DNA from: Alterluteimonas quercicellularis
GTDB taxonomy: Bacteria; Pseudomonadota; Gammaproteobacteria; Xanthomonadales; Xanthomonadaceae
Direction of reading: 5' to 3'
NCBI RefSeq assembly: GCF_021191635.1
Contig: NZ_JAIWPR010000019.1
Span: 57,962-121,961, forward strand
DNA: 64,000 nucleotides
Shown in pieces: positions 12,479 to 24,138 of this stretch. Both the position numbers and the translations under genes were made by a program. Under the pieces are notes generated by a model. The model saw nothing but the letters and a program-made list of their open reading frames with translations, was not told the origin of the DNA and did no database searches. Position 1 is the stretch's first letter. Each line of letters starts with the position of its first letter.

Positions 12479-14161
12479 ATGTGGGAGACCCTGGGCACCG
12501 TCCGCGACCTGGGCCGGCTGCAGGAGATCGCCTCGGTGCTGATCCGCTACGGCTTCGGCGACCTGGTCCAGCGCATCGGCCTGTCCGGCGCGCTGGAGCG
12601 CGCCGGGCGCCTGCTGCACTGGCACCATGCCGAGGAGATGCTGCGCATGGCCCCGCCGGTGCGCCTGCGCCACGCGCTGGAGGACCTGGGCCCGACCTTC
12701 GTCAAGCTGGGCCAGGTGCTGGCCACGCGCATCGACCTGCTGCCGCCGGACTGGATCCGCGAGCTGGGCGAACTGCAGAACGCGGTGCCGGCGCTGCCGT
12801 TCGAGGCGATCCGCGACCAGCTCGCCGCCGACCTCGGCGCCGACCCGGAAACCGTGTTCGCGCGCCTGGAGTGCCGGCCGCTGGCCGCCGCGTCGCTGGC
12901 GCAGGCCCACCGCGCCTGGCTCGAGGACGGCAGCGCGGTGGTGCTGAAGGTGCGGCGGCCGGGCATCCGCGAGGTGGTCGAGGCCGACCTGCGCCTGCTG
13001 GCGCGGCTGGCCGAGATCGTCGAGGCGCAGGCGCCCGACCTGCGGCGCTACCGGCCCGGCGGCATCGTCCAGCAGTTCGCCGCCTCGCTGCGCGCGGAGC
13101 TCGACTTCGCCGGCGAATGCCGCAACGCCCAGCGCATCGCCGCCAACTTCGAGGGCCACCCGGGCATCGCGATCCCGGACGTGTACTGGCAGTGGACCTC
13201 GGAGCGCCTCAACGTGCAGTCCTTCATGGACGGCATCCCCGGGCGCGACTTCGACGCCATCGACGAGGCCGGCCTGGACCGCCACGAGCTGGCGCGCACC
13301 GGCGCCGGCATCGTGCTGAAGATGGTGCTCGAGGACGGCTTCTTCCACGCCGATCCGCACCCCGGCAACATCTTCTACCTGCGCGACGGCCGCATCGGCG
13401 TCATCGACTTCGGCATGGTGGGGCGCATCTCCGAGCAGCGCCGGCTGCAGGTCGCCCAGCTCCTGCACGGGCTGGTCGACCAGGACGCGGAGGCGGTCAC
13501 CGACATCCTGCTGGAATGGACCGAGGGCGAGGCCGACGTGGAGGAGGGGCGCCTGCAATCGGAGGTCGGCGCCTTCACCGACCAGTACCGCGGCGTGCCG
13601 CTGAAGGAACTGCGGATGGGCGCGATGCTGGTCGACGTGGCGGCCCTGCTGCGCCGCCACGGGCTGACCCTGCCGCCCGACCTCGCGCTGATGATCAAGG
13701 CCTTCCTGACCCTGGAAGGGCTGGGCCGGCAGCTCGACCCCGACTTCGACATGGCCAGCGAGGCGCGCCCCTACGTGCAGCGCGCCATGCTGCAGCGCTA
13801 CTCGCCGCTGGTGCTGGCCCGGCGCGGCCGGCGCACCGTCTCGGGCGCGCTCGACCTGCTGGGCGACCTGCCGCGCGACCTGCGCCGCCTGCTGCAGGCG
13901 GCCCGCCACGGGCGCCTGCGCGGGCAGATCGAGGTGACCTCGCTCAAGGCCTTCGGCGACCAGCTCAACAGCGCCGCCAACCGGCTCACCATCGGCGTCA
14001 TCACCGCGGCGCTGATCATCGGCTCCTCGATCGTGATGAACAGCGTCGGCGGCGGCGTCTCCAACCGCTGGCTGATGGCCATGGGCGTGCTGGGCTTCGT
14101 CGGCGCCGCGCTCACCGGGATCTGGATCGTGCTGTCGATCTGGCGCAGCCGGAAGCATTGA
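12479..14161 (+). CDS. UbiB/ABC1-family atypical kinase
   Basis: About 560 residues. GTG 12476 and ATG 12479 are both possible; ATG 12479 has the better spacing from GGGGAG. Family motifs are KLGQVLATR (the KxGQ inhibitory motif), the Ala-rich loop AAASLAQAH, the catalytic HADPHPGNIF and the metal-binding DFGMVGRIS. Two C-terminal membrane helices follow (VITAALIIGSSIVMN and MGVLGFVGAALTGIWIV, about residues 500-560). UbiB assists ubiquinone synthesis or movement at the membrane. No other ubi gene is adjacent, so I keep the family name. Its stop overlaps the -35 box of lexA. Confidence 0.9.
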   Translation: MWETLGTVRDLGRLQEIASVLIRYGFGDLVQRIGLSGALERAGRLLHWHHAEEMLRMAPPVRLRHALEDLGPTFVKLGQVLATRIDLLPPDWIRELGELQNAVPALPFEAIRDQLAADLGADPETVFARLECRPLAAASLAQAHRAWLEDGSAVVLKVRRPGIREVVEADLRLLARLAEIVEAQAPDLRRYRPGGIVQQFAASLRAELDFAGECRNAQRIAANFEGHPGIAIPDVYWQWTSERLNVQSFMDGIPGRDFDAIDEAGLDRHELARTGAGIVLKMVLEDGFFHADPHPGNIFYLRDGRIGVIDFGMVGRISEQRRLQVAQLLHGLVDQDAEAVTDILLEWTEGEADVEEGRLQSEVGAFTDQYRGVPLKELRMGAMLVDVAALLRRHGLTLPPDLALMIKAFLTLEGLGRQLDPDFDMASEARPYVQRAMLQRYSPLVLARRGRRTVSGALDLLGDLPRDLRRLLQAARHGRLRGQIEVTSLKAFGDQLNSAANRLTIGVITAALIIGSSIVMNSVGGGVSNRWLMAMGVLGFVGAALTGIWIVLSIWRSRKH

Positions 14162-14186
14162 CGCCTCGGGCGGTTAGTAGTAATAC
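14158..14186 (+). promoter_or_regulatory. lexA promoter
   Basis: TTGACG (14158-14163, overlapping the ubiB-like stop codon) is separated by 17 bp from TAATAC (14181-14186), which lies inside the LexA palindrome. The predicted transcript start falls at about 14193-14195, essentially at the lexA ATG. The -35 box and spacing are strong; the -10 box is weaker. Confidence 0.55.
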
Positions 14187-14192
14187 TACTAA
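14174..14192. promoter_or_regulatory. LexA operator (SOS box)
   Basis: TTAGTAGTAATACTACTAA is a perfect 19-bp palindrome around a central A. It contains the TTAG-N6-TACTA pattern established for LexA of Xylella and Xanthomonas. It ends two bases before the lexA start codon and covers the -10 region, so bound LexA would block its own promoter. Confidence 0.93.
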
Positions 14193-14194
14193 CC

Positions 14195-14851
14195 ATGCAG
14201 CTGACCCAGACCCAGCAGGCCGTCCTGGCCCTCATCGCCGAGCGCGTCGAGGCGGAGGGCGTGCCGCCCTCGCAGGCGGAGATCGCCCGCGCCTTCGGCT
14301 TCAGCGGGGTGCGCGCGGCGCAGTACCACCTCGAAGCCCTGGAGGCCGCCGGCGCGATCGAGCGCGTGCCGGGGCGGGCGCGCGGCATCCGCCTGCTCGC
14401 CGCGCCGTCGCCGCGGCAGGAGGCGCTCGCGCTGCCGGCCGCGCAGGACGACGCCCTGCGGCTGCCGGTGCTGGGGCAGGTCGCCGCCGGCCTGCCGATC
14501 GGCGCCGGCGCGCCCGGCGACCTCGCCGCCGCCGACGACTACGTGGTGCTCGACCGGGTGCTGTTCTCGCCGTCGCCGGACTACCTGCTCAAGGTCAAGG
14601 GCGACTCGATGCGCGACGAGGGCATCTTCGACGGCGACCTGATCGGCGTGCACCGCACCGCGCAGGCGCGCTCGGGACAGATCGTGGTCGCGCGCATCGA
14701 CGACGAGATCACCGTCAAGCTGCTGCGCGTGGGCAAGGACCGCATCCGCCTGATGCCGCGCAATCCCGACTATGCGCCGATCGAGGTGCAGCCCGGGCAG
14801 GACTTCGCCATCGAGGGCCTGTACTGCGGCCTGGTGCGACCGAACCGGTGA
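14195..14851 (+). CDS. lexA: SOS repressor LexA
   Basis: 218 residues. N-terminal winged HTH (residues 1-68: [40 protein letters not shown]). Self-cleavage site Ala98-Gly99 in QVAAGLP; S24 peptidase dyad Ser138 (KGDSMRDEG) and Lys175 (ITVKLLRVG). It represses SOS genes until RecA filaments trigger cleavage. The ATG lies two bases from the operator and no Shine-Dalgarno is visible, so the mRNA may be leaderless. recA and recX follow on the same strand, as in other Xanthomonads. Confidence 0.97.
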   Translation: MQLTQTQQAVLALIAERVEAEGVPPSQAEIARAFGFSGVRAAQYHLEALEAAGAIERVPGRARGIRLLAAPSPRQEALALPAAQDDALRLPVLGQVAAGLPIGAGAPGDLAAADDYVVLDRVLFSPSPDYLLKVKGDSMRDEGIFDGDLIGVHRTAQARSGQIVVARIDDEITVKLLRVGKDRIRLMPRNPDYAPIEVQPGQDFAIEGLYCGLVRPNR

Positions 14852-15042
14852 CGGCGCCTGCGGTCCCGCGCGAAATCCCCGGCCCGCGCGCGGCGTTTTC
14901 CCACGGCCGTCGGCGGCGCCCGCCGATGCCGCGCCCGGCGCGCCCGCGCCAGCATGGCCTGCACGGGGGCGGGGTCGCAGCCCGTGCGACCGCCGCCGCC
15001 TAACCTGCCTTCCGACGAATCACCTACCCCGGAGACCACCAG

Positions 15043-16077
<1,035 letters not shown>

Positions 16078-16188
16078 CGACCGTTCCGGTGCAGTGAGTT
16101 CCGATCGCGACCCGTCTGCCGCGGCGCCCGCGCCGCCGGCGCCTGCCCGGCCGGCTCCTGCTCGGCGTGGAGCGGGGCGGACGAAGCG

Positions 16189-16722
16189 ATGACTGCCGGC
16201 GGCGGCCCGGAGGATGCCGGCGCCGGTACGCGCCGGCGCCGGCCGCGCGCCGAGCCCAGCCCCGCGCAGCGCGCGCTCGGGCTGCTGGTGCGGCGGGAGC
16301 ATTCCCGCCGCGAACTGGAGCGCAAGCTCGCCACGCGCGGCGTCGGTGTCGACGACGCCCGCGCCGCCGTGCGGCAGATGGCGGAGGCCGGCTGGCAGGA
16401 CGACGGCCGTTTCGCCGCGTCGCTGGCGCGCACCCGCGCGCTGGCGGGCTACGGGCCCGTGCGCATCCGCGTCGAGCTGGAAGGGCACGGGCTGGACGCC
16501 GCGCAGATCGCCCACGCATTCGCCGCGCTGGCCGAGGGCGGCGAGGACGACTGGCCGGGCAGGGCGCGGGAACTGGTCGCGCGGCGCTTTCCTGTCCCCG
16601 GGGACGAGGATCCGGAGGCGGCGCGGACGCGCCTGCGCAAGGCGGCCGATTTCCTGCTCCGGCGCGGCTTCGACGTCGACACCGCGCGCGTCGCCAGCGG
16701 CCTGGACGACGACGCGCAGTAG
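16189..16722 (+). CDS. recX: RecA regulator RecX
   Basis: 177 residues. RecX binds the RecA filament groove and limits its extension. Family features are the tandem three-helix repeats: [20 protein letters not shown], then [33 protein letters not shown] repeats (kept here as two segments) and a third ending [15 protein letters not shown]. The N-terminal 25 residues are Arg/Gly-rich and less conserved, so the start could lie slightly further in. Position after recA supports the call. A REP pair begins 7 bp after the stop. Confidence 0.93.
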   Translation: MTAGGGPEDAGAGTRRRRPRAEPSPAQRALGLLVRREHSRRELERKLATRGVGVDDARAAVRQMAEAGWQDDGRFAASLARTRALAGYGPVRIRVELEGHGLDAAQIAHAFAALAEGGEDDWPGRARELVARRFPVPGDEDPEAARTRLRKAADFLLRRGFDVDTARVASGLDDDAQ

Positions 16723-17179
16723 CCAGCCTGTAGGAGCGCGCTCGCGCGCGACAGCCCTTTCCCGCGCCCGGTCGCGGGCACGCGCGCGCTCCTGCCCCCC
16801 CCATCCGCGCAAGCGCGTTCCCGTGGATGCTGCGCGCCATGCCCCGGCGTTCCGTCCCCTCGCGGCATCCAGTGCTGGCGGCTCCGACGTCGATGCGCCG
16901 GCCCGCTCCATCCACTGCCCCGCCGCGCCCGGCCGCCCGCTCCGGTGTCGCCGCGCGGCGGCGGGGCGCGGATACCTGCGCGGCGCCGGTTCCCCGAGGG
17001 CGCCGTGCCCCGGAGCGCCCTCCCGTCCGACCTGTCCGGGGCCGGCCCCGCGGCGGGCCTGCACGCACGCTGTCGGCCCTGCTACCCTTGCCGGTTACCG
17101 GGTTGTCTGTTCCTCGTCGTGGCCGCATCTGTGGTCGGCGCCGGATCGGTGCCCTTCCACGTCGCAGTTGCCGCCCCGC
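16723..17179. other. Intergenic region recX / alaS with REP pair
   Basis: 457 bp. It opens with a REP palindrome pair (16730-16795). The rest is GC-rich with no gene I would support; the alaS frame stays open through it only because of base composition. An AT-richer patch at about 17095-17130 (GGTTACCGGGTTGTCTG) probably carries the alaS promoter, but I cannot fix its boxes. Confidence 0.5.
16730..16795. repeat. REP pair, right arm degenerate
   Basis: Canonical left arm GTAGGAGCGCGCTCGCGCG starts at 16730. A diverged inverted right arm ending GCGCGCTCCTGC closes at 16795. Same family as the other GTAG-headed palindromes of the window. Confidence 0.75.
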
Positions 17180-19822
<2,643 letters not shown>

Positions 19823-19835
19823 CTTCCTGCCCAGG

Positions 19836-19862
19836 TTGTCTTCAGCCGATCGCGGTTATGAT
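19836..19862 (+). promoter_or_regulatory. Putative csrA promoter
   Basis: TTGTCT (19836-19841) and TATGAT (19857-19862) separated by 15 bp, slightly short, between alaS and csrA in a locally AT-richer stretch. Transcript start would be near 19869, giving a leader of about 90 nt. Confidence 0.45.
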
Positions 19863-19958
19863 GGCCGTTTGCTGTATCCAAAATCGCAATGGCGGGGCCG
19901 GGCCGGATTGCCCGGGCCGCCGCTGGCGGGGTCCCCGCCAGTCCATGGAGAAGTTCTC

Positions 19959-20153
19959 ATGTTGATTCTGACTCGACGCGTCGGCGAGACCCTCATGATC
20001 GGCGACAACGTCACCGTGACCGTTCTCGGCGTCAAGGGCAATCAGGTGCGCATCGGCATCACCGCGCCGAAGGACGTGGCCGTCCATCGCGAAGAGATCT
20101 ACCAGCGCATTCATCGCGGCGAGAGCGGCGAGGGCGGCGACGACCAGCCCTGA
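19959..20153 (+). CDS. csrA: Carbon storage regulator CsrA/RsmA
   Basis: 64 residues. Small dimeric RNA-binding protein that binds GGA in mRNA leaders and controls translation of virulence, motility and storage genes. Sequence [16 protein letters not shown] is the canonical start, with Arg44-region [12 protein letters not shown] for RNA contact. The start is preceded by ATGGAG, so its own Shine-Dalgarno carries a GGA that could allow autoregulation. Gene order alaS-csrA-tRNA-Ser-tRNA-Arg matches the classical gammaproteobacterial arrangement. Confidence 0.97.
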   Translation: MLILTRRVGETLMIGDNVTVTVLGVKGNQVRIGITAPKDVAVHREEIYQRIHRGESGEGGDDQP

Positions 20154-20157
20154 GGGT

Positions 20158-20186
20158 TTGCCGCTTCGTAGCCGAACCGTTATCCT
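20158..20186 (+). promoter_or_regulatory. Putative tRNA-Ser promoter
   Basis: TTGCCG (20158-20163), a 17-bp spacer and TATCCT (20181-20186), placing the transcript start near 20193 and leaving a 34-nt leader before tRNA-Ser. Confidence 0.5.
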
Positions 20187-20226
20187 TCGCAGCCGGGTTT
20201 CGCATCGTGTGCGCGGCCCGGTCCGC

Positions 20227-20319
20227 GGAGAGTTGCCCGAGAGGCCGAAGGGGCTCCCCTGCTAAGGGAGTATGGGGTCAAAAGCTCCATCGAGGGTTCG
20301 AATCCCTCACTCTCCGCCA
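20227..20319 (+). tRNA. tRNA-Ser (anticodon GCT)
   Basis: 93 nt including encoded CCA. The acceptor stem GGAGAGT pairs with ACTCTCC. The anticodon loop CTGCTAA reads GCT, decoding AGC/AGU. The long variable arm (TATGGGGTC...AGCTCCAT) is typical for class II tRNA-Ser. The T-arm GAGGGTTCGAATCCCTC is intact. Confidence 0.98.
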
Positions 20320-20505
20320 TTCCTTCCATCCGTCCGCCCGCGAAAGAGGTGTTCCCGGGACGCGCGAGGCGGCAGGCATGATCCGGATACGAGTTCCACC
20401 CGGTGCCGCCCAGGCGGCGCCGGCAGGGGATGTGCCGCGGTCCGGCGCTTCCCGACGCGCGGAAACGCGGCGTCGCGTTGCACCTTTCGAGATGCGCGGC
20501 ATGCA

Positions 20506-20534
20506 TTGACGAGGTGGGAAGCGACCGTCATAAT
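20506..20534 (+). promoter_or_regulatory. tRNA-Arg promoter
   Basis: TTGACG (20506-20511), 17-bp spacer, CATAAT (20529-20534). The transcript start would be about 20541, five bases before the tRNA. One of the clearest sigma-70-type promoters in the window. Confidence 0.75.
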
Positions 20535-20545
20535 TCCGCGCCTTC

Positions 20546-20622
20546 GCGCCCGTAGCTCAGTTGGATAGAGCACCAGGCTACGAACTTGGGGGTCGGAGGT
20601 TCGAATCCTTCCGGGCGCGCCA
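20546..20622 (+). tRNA. tRNA-Arg (anticodon ACG)
   Basis: 77 nt including CCA. Acceptor GCGCCCG pairs with CGGGCGC. The anticodon loop CTACGAA reads ACG, whose first base is deaminated to inosine in bacteria to decode CGU/CGC/CGA. D-arm AGCTCAGTTGGATAGAG-type and T-arm GGAGGTTCGAATCCTTC are intact. Confidence 0.98.
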
Positions 20623-20627
20623 TACAG

Positions 20628-20671
20628 CGAAACGACGGGGCCGGCACGATGTGCCGGCCCCGTTTCGTTTT
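20628..20671 (+). terminator. Intrinsic terminator after tRNA-Arg
   Basis: An 11-bp GC stem (GGGGCCGGCAC with GTGCCGGCCCC, 3-nt loop) is extended by an outer CGAAAC/GTTTCG pairing and followed by TTTT. It starts six bases past the tRNA. Confidence 0.9.
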
Positions 20672-20684
20672 GCGCCGCTCCACC

Positions 20685-20705
20685 GTGGGAGCGCGCTCGC
20701 GCGAC
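20685..20705 (+). repeat. Single REP arm (GTGG-headed variant)
   Basis: GTGGGAGCGCGCTCGCGCGAC is a slightly shortened copy of the REP arm, directly downstream of the tRNA-Arg terminator. No inverted partner was found nearby. Confidence 0.7.
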
Positions 20706-20849
20706 CCATTGCGCCCCACGGGACACGCGCGGGCGAATCGCGGCCGGCGTCCGGATGCTGCGCGGGGTTTCGCGCCGTCGTGCGGCTCGTCGCGGGCCTG
20801 CCATGGCGCGCTCACGCACGCGCGGCCGCACCGCGCTATCGTTTGCGCC

Positions 20850-21686
20850 ATGCCCGCACATGCGCTCGTTCCGATCATGTCCCCGCGCGATCTCGCTACC
20901 CTGCGCGAGGCGCGCGCCCTGCTCGAAAGCCCGGGCATCGCCGCCCAGCTCGCGAACCTGGTCGGCGCCCCGGTCGAGTACCTGCTCGCGCACCGGCTGC
21001 CGCCGCGCGCCACGCGTCTGATCAACAGCGGCGTGCGCGCCGCGCTGCGGCGCTCGCTGCGGCTGGCCACCGCCACGCTCGGCGACGTGCCGGGGGCGCG
21101 GGCGCCGCGCACGCGCCTGCATACCGTCGCGGTCGCCGCGACCGGTGCGGCCGGCGGCGCCTTCGGCATGCTCGGCCTCGCCGCCGAACTGCCCGTCACC
21201 ACCACGCTGATCCTGCGCTCGATCGCCGAGGTCGCCCGCAGCGAAGGCGAGCGGCTGGACGATCCGGCGACGCTGCTGGCCTGCTTCGAAGTGCTGACGA
21301 TGGGCGGGCGCAGCCGCCGCGACGACGGCGCCGAGTCCGGCTACTTCGCCGCGCGCGCGGTGCTGGCGCAGCAGATCGCCGCCGCTGCCGAGTACGTCGC
21401 CGCGCACGGCCTGATGAGCAGCGGCGCGCCGGCGCTGGTGCAGGTGATGGCGTCGGTGTCGTCGCGCTTCTCGATCAAGATCGGCCACAAGGTGGCCGCG
21501 CAGAGCATCCCGGTGATCGGCGCGGCCAGCGGGGCCGCGCTCAACGCGCTGTTCATGCGCCACTTCCAGCGCATGGCGCGCGGGCACTTCTCGGTGCGGC
21601 GGCTGGAACGCCGCTACGGCCGCGAGACCGTGCGCCGCGCCTACGACACGCTGGAGCCGCCGGCGCACGACGCGCGAGCGCCGTAG
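20850..21686 (+). CDS. EcsC-family protein
   Basis: 278 residues. Residues 85-140 have an Ala/Gly-rich hydrophobic run (AVAATGAAGGAFGMLGLAAE), then the EcsC signature region TTTLILRSIAEVARSEGE, followed by an acidic cysteine-containing helix and the GYFAARAVL motif. A second hydrophobic patch lies near residue 225 (IPVIGAASGAALNALF). EcsC was first named in Bacillus next to an ABC exporter; the molecular function of the family is not established. No partner gene adjoins. The TAG stop is part of the first unit of the palindrome array that follows. Confidence 0.85.
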   Translation: MPAHALVPIMSPRDLATLREARALLESPGIAAQLANLVGAPVEYLLAHRLPPRATRLINSGVRAALRRSLRLATATLGDVPGARAPRTRLHTVAVAATGAAGGAFGMLGLAAELPVTTTLILRSIAEVARSEGERLDDPATLLACFEVLTMGGRSRRDDGAESGYFAARAVLAQQIAAAAEYVAAHGLMSSGAPALVQVMASVSSRFSIKIGHKVAAQSIPVIGAASGAALNALFMRHFQRMARGHFSVRRLERRYGRETVRRAYDTLEPPAHDARAP

Positions 21687-22339
21687 GCGCGCTCGGGGCG
21701 CGGAAGCCCGTCGCGCGCGAGCGCGCTTCTGCGGCGGATCATGGCCGGGCAGTGGGGGATCGCGGGCTTGCGCGAGCGCTTCCGTGCGGGACCGCGCCTC
21801 CATCGTGAAGCGCCCCTGTAGGAGCGCGCTGGCGCGCGACCGGATCGCGGGGAAGGCTCGTCGCGCGCGAGCGCGCTCCTACAGGTGGATCGTGGTCGGG
21901 GCGGTGCCCTGAATTGGGGCTGCGCGTTCGCTTCCTGCGGGACCGCACCTCCATCGTGAAGCAACCTTGTAGGAGCGCGCTGGCGCGCGACCGGGGATCG
22001 CGGGGAAGGCCCGTCGCGCGCGAGCGCGCTCCTACCAGTGGATCGTGGTGGTGTGGGGACTGGGATGCGTGCTTCGCAGGTGCTTCCGTGCGGGACGGCA
22101 CCTCCATCGTGAAGCCACCCTGTAGGAGCGCGCTGGCGCGCGACCGGGATCGCGGGGAAGGCCCGTCGCGCGCGAGCGCGCTCCTACAGGTGGATCGTGG
22201 TCGGGGCGGTGCCCTGAATTGGGGCTGCGCGTTCGCTTCCTGCGGGACCGCGCCTCCATCGTGAAGCAACCTTGTAGGAGCGCGCTGGCGCGCGACCGGG
22301 ATCGCCGGGAAAGCCCGCCGCGCGCGAGCGCGCGCCTAC
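21683..22339. repeat. Tandem array of five REP palindrome pairs, about 152-bp period
   Basis: Five inverted pairs: 21683-21732 (left arm degenerate), 21818-21892, 21969-22035, 22122-22187, 22274-22339. From the second unit onward starts are 151, 153 and 152 bp apart. The spacers are also repeated: each carries GGATCGTGGT, and a block around GGGACCGC(A/G)CCTCCATCGTGAAG precedes each left arm; parts of the second and fourth spacers are near-identical. It fills the whole gap between the convergent EcsC and hydrolase genes. Short ORFs here that read RSALARD or similar are translations of the repeat and are not genes. Confidence 0.93.
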
Positions 22340-23226
22340 GGGAGCGGCGGGGTGCGGTCCGCTTCGGGACCGTCCAGGCTCGCCAGCAGCGCGTCGGCGA
22401 CGGTCGTGGGGGCGCGCATCCAGGCGAAGTGGTCGGCGCGCGTGCCCAGGGTTCGGGCGTCCAGGCTGCGGATCTGCGCGGCGGCGCCGCTGCCGAGCTT
22501 GCCGAGCAGGTAGCGCAGCGAGGTCTCCGGGCCGAGCCAGTCGTCGTCGAGCGTCATCGCGGCGACGTCGGCGCGCACCGCGGCCAGTCCGGCTTCGAGG
22601 TCGGCGTCCAGACCGGCGGCCGCGTAGCGGCCGGTCAGCCCGCTGCGCGCCCAGTCGCGGATGAGGCTGCGCGCCTCGTTGCCGCCGAAGCCGATCGCGC
22701 GGCCGGGCAGGGCGCCGCGGCGGGCGGCCAGCCACGGCAGGAAGCGGTACACCAGCGGCAGCAGGTAGCGGCGCGGCGGCGCGAACGCGCGCCACCAGGG
22801 CGCACCGCTGGCGACCAGCCACAGCCGCGAGGCCGCGCTGGGCGCCAGCGCCAGCCGGCAGCAGGCGAGCTGGCCGCCCAGGCTGTGGCCGCCGACGATC
22901 CGCGGCAGGCCGGGCCATGCCGCCTCCACGGCGGCCTCGCTGGCCGGCAGGTCCTCGCACAGCAGGGCGCGGTAGCCCCAGTCCATCTCGCGGCCGGCGC
23001 GCTGGCTGCTGCTGCCGTGGCCGCGCCATTCGTGCAGGCAGACCGTCACGCCGCGCGCGGCCAGTGCTTCGGCGAAGGGCAGGTAGTGGCGTGCGGCGAC
23101 GCCCATCGCCGGCAGCCACAGCAGGCTGGCGCGCGGCGCGGCCGCAACCCGGGCGATCAGCTCGCTGCGATGGCCGCCCGTGCCGTGGACGGAGAGCGTC
23201 CGGGCTTCGAACGCCTGCGCGTTCAT
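22336..23226 (-). CDS. Alpha/beta hydrolase
   Basis: 296 residues. Alpha/beta-hydrolase fold: LLWLPAMGVAARHYLPFAE supplies the first strand and oxyanion region, EWRGHGSS follows, and the nucleophile elbow GGHSLGGQLA has Ser near residue 115. The acid is unclear; the His is likely in RADHFAWM near residue 268. It resembles the serine aminopeptidase/lysophospholipase-like group; substrate unknown. Its ATG overlaps the thiD stop by 4 bp, so the two are translationally coupled. The TAG stop is supplied by the last palindrome of the array. Confidence 0.88.
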   Translation of the reverse strand: MNAQAFEARTLSVHGTGGHRSELIARVAAAPRASLLWLPAMGVAARHYLPFAEALAARGVTVCLHEWRGHGSSSQRAGREMDWGYRALLCEDLPASEAAVEAAWPGLPRIVGGHSLGGQLACCRLALAPSAASRLWLVASGAPWWRAFAPPRRYLLPLVYRFLPWLAARRGALPGRAIGFGGNEARSLIRDWARSGLTGRYAAAGLDADLEAGLAAVRADVAAMTLDDDWLGPETSLRYLLGKLGSGAAAQIRSLDARTLGTRADHFAWMRAPTTVADALLASLDGPEADRTPPLP

Positions 23227-24038
23227 GCGCGCGGGGCCATCGCGCCGAAGTGGTCGAGCACGCGCACGTCGCTGCGCCCGGGGCGGTAGCCGCCGAGCAG
23301 CGCGCGGTGCACGTAGTCGGCGGCGCGCGCGGCCGCCTCGGGCATGGGCAGCCCGAGGCTCAGGTTCGCGGCGACCGCGGAGGCCAGCGTGCAGCCGGTG
23401 CCGTGCGCGGCCTCGGGCAGGCGCGCGTGCCGGAGCAGGCGCGCGCCGCCGGCGTCGGCGTACAGGTCGACCACCTCCTCGGCGGCGTCCTCGAGGTGGC
23501 CGCCCTTGAGCAGGACCGCCGGCGCGCCGAGCGCCAGCAGGGCGTCGGCGGCCTCGCGCATGGCCTCGCGCGAACCGATGCGCCGGCCGAGCAGCAGCTC
23601 GGCCTCGGGCAGGTTCGGGGTGAGCAGGGTGGCGCGCGGCAGCAGGCGTTCGCGCAAGGCCTGCAGCGCCTCGGGTTCCAGCAGGCGCGCGCCGGAGGTG
23701 GCCACCATCACCGGGTCCAGCACCACGTGGGCCGGGGCGTGCGCGTCGAGCGCGTCGGCGACCGCCTCGATCAGCGCCGCGTTGGCGAGCATGCCGAGCT
23801 TGACCGCGCCGATGGCGAAGTCGTCGAAGCAGGCGTCGATCTGCGCGCGCAGGAAGGCGGCCGGCGGGGCGTGGACCGCGGTCACCGCGCGGGTGTGCTG
23901 CGCGGTCAGCGCGGCGATCGCCGACAGCCCGTGCACGCCGTGCGCGGCGAAGGTCTTGAGGTCGGCCTGGATGCCCGCGCCGCCGCCGGAGTCCGAGCCG
24001 GCGATGGTCAGGGCGGAGACGATGGCGGGGGTACGCAT
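23223..24038 (-). CDS. thiD: Hydroxymethylpyrimidine/phosphomethylpyrimidine kinase ThiD
   Basis: 271 residues, usual length. Phosphorylates HMP to HMP-PP for thiamine synthesis. Ribokinase-fold motifs: [21 protein letters not shown] at the N-terminus, [16 protein letters not shown], the P-type loop VLLKGGHL and the catalytic [16 protein letters not shown] with the Asp replaced in the usual HGTGC context. No other thi gene is in the window. It is coupled to the hydrolase downstream by a 4-bp overlap; 96 bp separate it from arsC. Confidence 0.95.
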   Translation of the reverse strand: MRTPAIVSALTIAGSDSGGGAGIQADLKTFAAHGVHGLSAIAALTAQHTRAVTAVHAPPAAFLRAQIDACFDDFAIGAVKLGMLANAALIEAVADALDAHAPAHVVLDPVMVATSGARLLEPEALQALRERLLPRATLLTPNLPEAELLLGRRIGSREAMREAADALLALGAPAVLLKGGHLEDAAEEVVDLYADAGGARLLRHARLPEAAHGTGCTLASAVAANLSLGLPMPEAAARAADYVHRALLGGYRPGRSDVRVLDHFGAMAPRA

Positions 24039-24116
24039 GCGCGCATTGTGCCCGCTGCGCGGCCGGGGTGCGCAGCGCGCCCGCGATGCTTGTCTTGCGG
24101 TGCCGGAGAAAAAGCG

Positions 24117-24138
24117 TCGCGCGCGAGCGCGCTCCTAC
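24117..24138 (-). repeat. Single REP arm overlapping the arsC stop
   Basis: An inverted arm ending GCGCGCTCCTAC closes at 24138, without a partner within 100 bp. The bases CTA at 24135-24137 are the TAG stop of arsC on the minus strand, so the repeat overlaps the end of the coding sequence. Confidence 0.8.

Noticed and set aside
16723..17179. Upstream extension of alaS in the same open frame
   Set aside because: AlaS homologues begin at [12 protein letters not shown] sequence. The upstream translation is Arg/Ala/Pro-rich and contains a REP pair.
21739..22269. 176-codon frame with repeated RSALARD-like segments
   Set aside because: It is a translation of the tandem REP array and its spacers, without a ribosome site or non-repeat content.
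21683..22339. CRISPR-like array
   Set aside because: Units are about 152 bp, the repeats are long palindromes, and the spacers are themselves repeated. No cas genes are present.
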